Assembly: GCF_000701405.1 (NCBI RefSeq)
Contig: NZ_JNIV01000077.1
Location: 1 to 21,304 of the forward strand
Origin: Deinococcus marmoris DSM 12784
Lineage (GTDB): Bacteria; Deinococcota; Deinococci; Deinococcales; Deinococcaceae
Reading direction: 5' to 3'
DNA: 21,304 nucleotides
Shown here one piece after another: positions 17,943-21,304 of the stretch. Each line of letters begins with the position of its first letter. Position 1 is the stretch's first letter. The notes beneath the pieces are model-generated. The model searched no databases and was not told the origin of the DNA. It saw nothing but the letters and a program-made list of their open reading frames with translations. A program made the translations under genes and the position numbers.

Positions 17943-17960
17943 GCCTCCATGATGCCTCCT
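17940..17960 (-). promoter_or_regulatory. Shine-Dalgarno serving a 3-codon mini-ORF upstream of yqhA
   Basis: AGGAGG (17960-17955) stands 4 nt before an ATG (17950) that reads M-E-A and stops at TGA 17941-17939. The yqhA GTG (17942-17940) overlaps that stop as GTGA. The same AGGAGG is 12 nt from the GTG, too far for efficient direct use. Confidence 0.4.
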
Positions 17961-17984
17961 GCGGCCCGCCGCGACTGCATGATC

Positions 17985-17990
17985 TATCCT
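17985..17990 (+). promoter_or_regulatory. -10 box TATCCT, leaderless GTG start of the APH-like gene
   Basis: TATCCT ends 7 nt before the GTG at 17998 with no Shine-Dalgarno, which supports GTG as the first codon. Confidence 0.6.
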
Positions 17991-17997
17991 GCGCCCC

Positions 17998-18789
17998 GTG
18001 CCAGATGACGCTCACGAAACCTTGATCCTGCCGCCACCGCTGCGCCGCGTGCTGCCCGCCGCCCGCTGGGAACGCGTGAATGTGGGCGAGAGCGGCGCGA
18101 GCCTATGGAAGTCGCAGAGATTTGTGGTGAAGGTGCAGGCGCGTGGCGCAGTGCAATTCGTCACCTCACTGCAACAGGAGCGCGAACGCCTGCGCTATTT
18201 AGCCGGGCGCGTTCCCGTGCCGCGCGTGGTGGGCTACGAGGTAGAGGGCGGCCTGGAATACCTGGCGCTGACCCGCGTGCCCGGTCTGGACGCCTCGCAC
18301 CCGGATGCGCTGTTTCACCCGGACCGACTGGTGAACCTGCTGGCCCTCGCCCTGCGCGAATTGCACGCCCTCCCGCTGCGCGAATGCCCCTTCAACATGT
18401 CCCTGAGTGTCACGCTGCCCCACGTCCGCGAACGGGTGGCGGCGGGCGTGGTGGACGAGGGCGATTTCGACGATGAGCGCACGGGCCGCACCGCCACTAG
18501 CATCTTCAACGAACTGGCCCGCACCCGCCCAGAAAAGGAGGATCTGGTGGTCACGCACGGCGACGCCTGCCTGCCCAACTTCATCGTCAACGGCGAATTC
18601 ATCGAGGGTCTGATCGACGTGGGCCGCGCCGGAATCGCGGACCGACACGCCGATCTGGCCCTGACCCACCGCAGCCTGGGCCGCAACCTCAGCCCCGAAT
18701 ATGCCGAGGAGTTTCTGGACCTCTATGGACGCGAGTTCGTCGATCCGCAGAAGCTGGCGTATTACCGCTTACTGGACGAGCTGTTCTAG
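17998..18789 (+). CDS. APH(3')-like aminoglycoside phosphotransferase family kinase
   Basis: A 263-aa cytosolic kinase, nearly the length of the Tn5 enzyme (264 aa). Lys45 (FVVKV) binds ATP; the catalytic loop [14 protein letters not shown] holds Asp189 as the catalytic base and Asn194; the metal-binding Asp207 is in [19 protein letters not shown]; and the C terminus YYRLLDELF is nearly the same as in APH(3')-II. The similarity extends well beyond the common motif, so phosphorylation of an aminoglycoside 3'-hydroxyl is plausible, though many chromosomal APH relatives have other substrates. It sits between ordinary genes, with host-like base composition and a host-type leaderless promoter, and no transposon ends, so it looks resident rather than recently acquired. 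Confidence 0.88.
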   Translation: MPDDAHETLILPPPLRRVLPAARWERVNVGESGASLWKSQRFVVKVQARGAVQFVTSLQQERERLRYLAGRVPVPRVVGYEVEGGLEYLALTRVPGLDASHPDALFHPDRLVNLLALALRELHALPLRECPFNMSLSVTLPHVRERVAAGVVDEGDFDDERTGRTATSIFNELARTRPEKEDLVVTHGDACLPNFIVNGEFIEGLIDVGRAGIADRHADLALTHRSLGRNLSPEYAEEFLDLYGREFVDPQKLAYYRLLDELF

Positions 18790-18817
18790 AGTTTCCGGTG
18801 CTGTTTCTGGTACCCGA

Positions 18818-19318
18818 TTACCTCACGTCGCTGTAGCCGCCGGAGCAGGCCGCGCCGCGTTCGGGAGCGGTGGCACCCTGCTCGTATTTGTCCAGAAAAA
18901 CCTTCAGGCGGGGGTCGTCGGCCTTCTCCACCTTGATCTGCGCTCCCCAGGCGCTGGCGGCGATGGGGGTGTCCATGTTGCCGTAGGGGCTGAGCAGCGT
19001 GTACGGGCGGCCATCCACCAGCGCCGCCAGTTGCGCCACCCCCGCCGCGTCCAGATCGGGGCGGTAAGTGATCCAGACCGCGCCGTGTTCCAGACTGTGA
19101 ACGGCGTATTCGCTGTAGAGGGACTGGGTGTAGACGCCGCAGTTCTGCCACAGCGCGTTGTGCGCCCCCCCGGCAGGCGGATTCTCGGCATAGACCAGCG
19201 AACCGTTGCGGTGATCGCCCGCCGCGTAGGTGAAGGTCTGGAGGCCCTCCAGCGTTTTGCTGTCGTCGCCGCAGGCGGTCAGGGCCAGAAGGAGCAGGAG
19301 AAGAAAGGCAAGCTTCAT
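18818..19318 (-). CDS. DUF3105 lipoprotein
   Basis: A 166-aa exported lipoprotein with lipobox LTAC (Cys16). The mature domain carries the DUF3105 hallmarks [18 protein letters not shown] (46-63) and [18 protein letters not shown] (72-89), including conserved His and Cys residues that could bind a metal; the role of the family is unknown. A Cys near the C terminus (AACSGGY) could pair with that of QNCG. It lies 34 bp after the beta-CASP nuclease gene on the same strand but has its own TATGCT box 8 nt before the ATG, so it may be read both ways. Confidence 0.85.
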   Translation of the reverse strand: MKLAFLLLLLLALTACGDDSKTLEGLQTFTYAAGDHRNGSLVYAENPPAGGAHNALWQNCGVYTQSLYSEYAVHSLEHGAVWITYRPDLDAAGVAQLAALVDGRPYTLLSPYGNMDTPIAASAWGAQIKVEKADDPRLKVFLDKYEQGATAPERGAACSGGYSDVR

Positions 19319-19326
19319 CGCTGACC

Positions 19327-19332
19327 AGCATA
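19327..19332 (-). promoter_or_regulatory. -10 box TATGCT for the DUF3105 gene
   Basis: TATGCT on the minus strand ends 8 nt before the ATG at 19318, inside the 34-bp gap after the nuclease gene. Confidence 0.5.
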
Positions 19333-19352
19333 GCGGGGCCAGATGAAGATTT

Positions 19353-20831
<1,479 letters not shown>

Positions 20832-20836
20832 GGGGA

Positions 20837-20842
20837 AGTCTA
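20837..20842 (-). promoter_or_regulatory. -10 box TAGACT for the beta-CASP nuclease gene
   Basis: TAGACT on the minus strand ends 5 nt before the ATG at 20831. Confidence 0.5.
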
Positions 20843-20923
20843 GCGTGGAGGGAGGGTCCGGGCCTGGGAATGAGGGGCGCGCGAAGTTGGTCTATACGGA
20901 GCTGGTGTCAGGGGGCTGGGCAG

Positions 20924-20980
20924 CCTGCCACGGTTTGATCCCTAAGAGCGCGTTTATAAAGGGTCAGACCCGGTGGCAGG
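20924..20980. repeat. Imperfect inverted repeat upstream of the transposase fragment
   Basis: CCTGCCAC (20924-20931) and GTGGCAGG (20973-20980) are perfect complements, and the pairing continues imperfectly inwards as GGTTTGATCCCT with AGGGTCAGACC around an AT-rich loop. It may be near the left end of the insertion sequence or a terminator/attenuator ahead of it. Confidence 0.4.
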
Positions 20981-21021
20981 TAGAAGGCTGGAATCATAAC
21001 CGACATGCCTGACATGAGGGG

Positions 21022-21044
21022 CGTCCGGGGCGTATCCCCGGACG
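21022..21044 (+). repeat. 9-bp stem hairpin directly before the transposase start
   Basis: CGTCCGGGG (21022-21030), loop CGTAT, CCCCGGACG (21036-21044). The stem ends one base before the ATG at 21046 and would hinder ribosome access on transcripts entering from outside, a device seen in several insertion sequences. Confidence 0.6.
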
Positions 21045-21045
21045 T

Positions 21046-21304
21046 ATGCAATCACCCTCACTTGACAGTTTCCGCTGCCTCAACCCTGCTTGTCCAGCCG
21101 CTGGCCAGCCAGGTCTCGGGAATATTCGTCACCGCAAGTGGTACGACACGCGCTCGGGGCCACGCCGGTTGCTCCGCTGCTCGACCTGCGCCCGGGAATT
21201 CAGTGAACGCAAAGGCACCGCCCTGTGGAACGTGAAGCTCCCCTGTGAGCGGGTGGAGAGCATCGTGGAGCACGTGACGCGCGGGAACAGCTTCAAGCAG
21301 ACCG
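21046..21304 (+). CDS. IS1-like transposase N-terminal part, cut by the window end
   Basis: An open frame of 86 codons with no stop before the window ends. It has a zinc-ribbon pattern, Cys11/Cys16 (RCLNPACP) and Cys45/Cys48 (LLRCSTCAREF), then SERKGTALW and the start of a helix-turn-helix (ERVESIVEHVTRGNSFKQT). This arrangement is that of InsA-like DNA-binding N termini of IS1-type transposases. The catalytic part would lie beyond the window, so I cannot say whether the element is intact or which family member it is. Confidence 0.75.
   Translation, partial: MQSPSLDSFRCLNPACPAAGQPGLGNIRHRKWYDTRSGPRRLLRCSTCAREFSERKGTALWNVKLPCERVESIVEHVTRGNSFKQT

Noticed and set aside
20931..20945. T-arm-like GGTTTGATCC suggesting a tRNA remnant
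   Set aside because: No acceptor, D-arm or anticodon stem could be fitted on either strand.

Overview
The window looks like chromosomal DNA of a Deinococcus-type bacterium. It is GC-rich and almost fully coding. It carries families common in that group (DUF2270, a YqhA protein, a SitABC-like manganese importer, a stand-alone carboxynorspermidine synthase, a bacterial beta-CASP nuclease). Most strikingly, most unlinked genes have a TANNCT -10 box only 5-9 nt before the start codon and no Shine-Dalgarno sequence, the pattern expected for leaderless mRNAs, which are reported to be abundant in Deinococcus. The genus is an inference from gene content and promoter style; no rRNA or tRNA gene is present.

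Layout, left to right: an aspartate-type aminotransferase (173-1354, -); a lipoprotein with an NPCBM sugar-binding module (1448-2455, -); a 443-bp gene-free stretch ending in a clear terminator; a secreted, probably cell-envelope barrel protein (2899-3486, -); a two-component pair with kinase and regulator overlapping by 4 nt (3596-5265, -); and, after a G-quadruplex-prone divergent promoter, a plus-strand run of a metallo-beta-lactamase-fold hydrolase, an 11-codon mini-ORF coupled to a DUF2270 membrane protein, and a small lipoprotein with its own terminator (5347-7406). After a candidate 154-bp mobile repeat comes a three-gene SitABC-like Mn(II) importer (7579-10195, -). It is driven by the only promoter here with a good -35, and a palindromic DtxR/MntR-like operator covers its -10. 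Next is a MoxR-type AAA+ ATPase / VWA (CoxD/CoxE-like) pair (10400-12615, -), then a small membrane protein (12720-13016, +), carboxynorspermidine synthase (13082-14296, -) divergent from a one-TM protein (14355-14774, +), and a three-gene operon (14845-16945, -): a cysteine-free protein of uncertain family, a small basic membrane protein and a CDP-alcohol phosphatidyltransferase. The right part holds a YqhA membrane protein (-), an APH(3')-like kinase (+), a DUF3105 lipoprotein (-), a beta-CASP nuclease (-), and the first 86 codons of an IS1-like transposase running off the window end.

Four-nucleotide stop/start overlaps tie together kinase-regulator, SBP-ATPase-permease, ATPase-VWA and the first two genes of the 16945 operon, so these are true co-translated units. 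The last junction of that operon has the same geometry but uses ATAG, implying an unusual ATA start. I see no phage, CRISPR array or defence island. The points most worth checking are the near-uniform leaderless promoter code, the coupled mini-cistrons, the ATA start, the uncharacterised three-gene operon and the chromosomal APH(3')-like gene.
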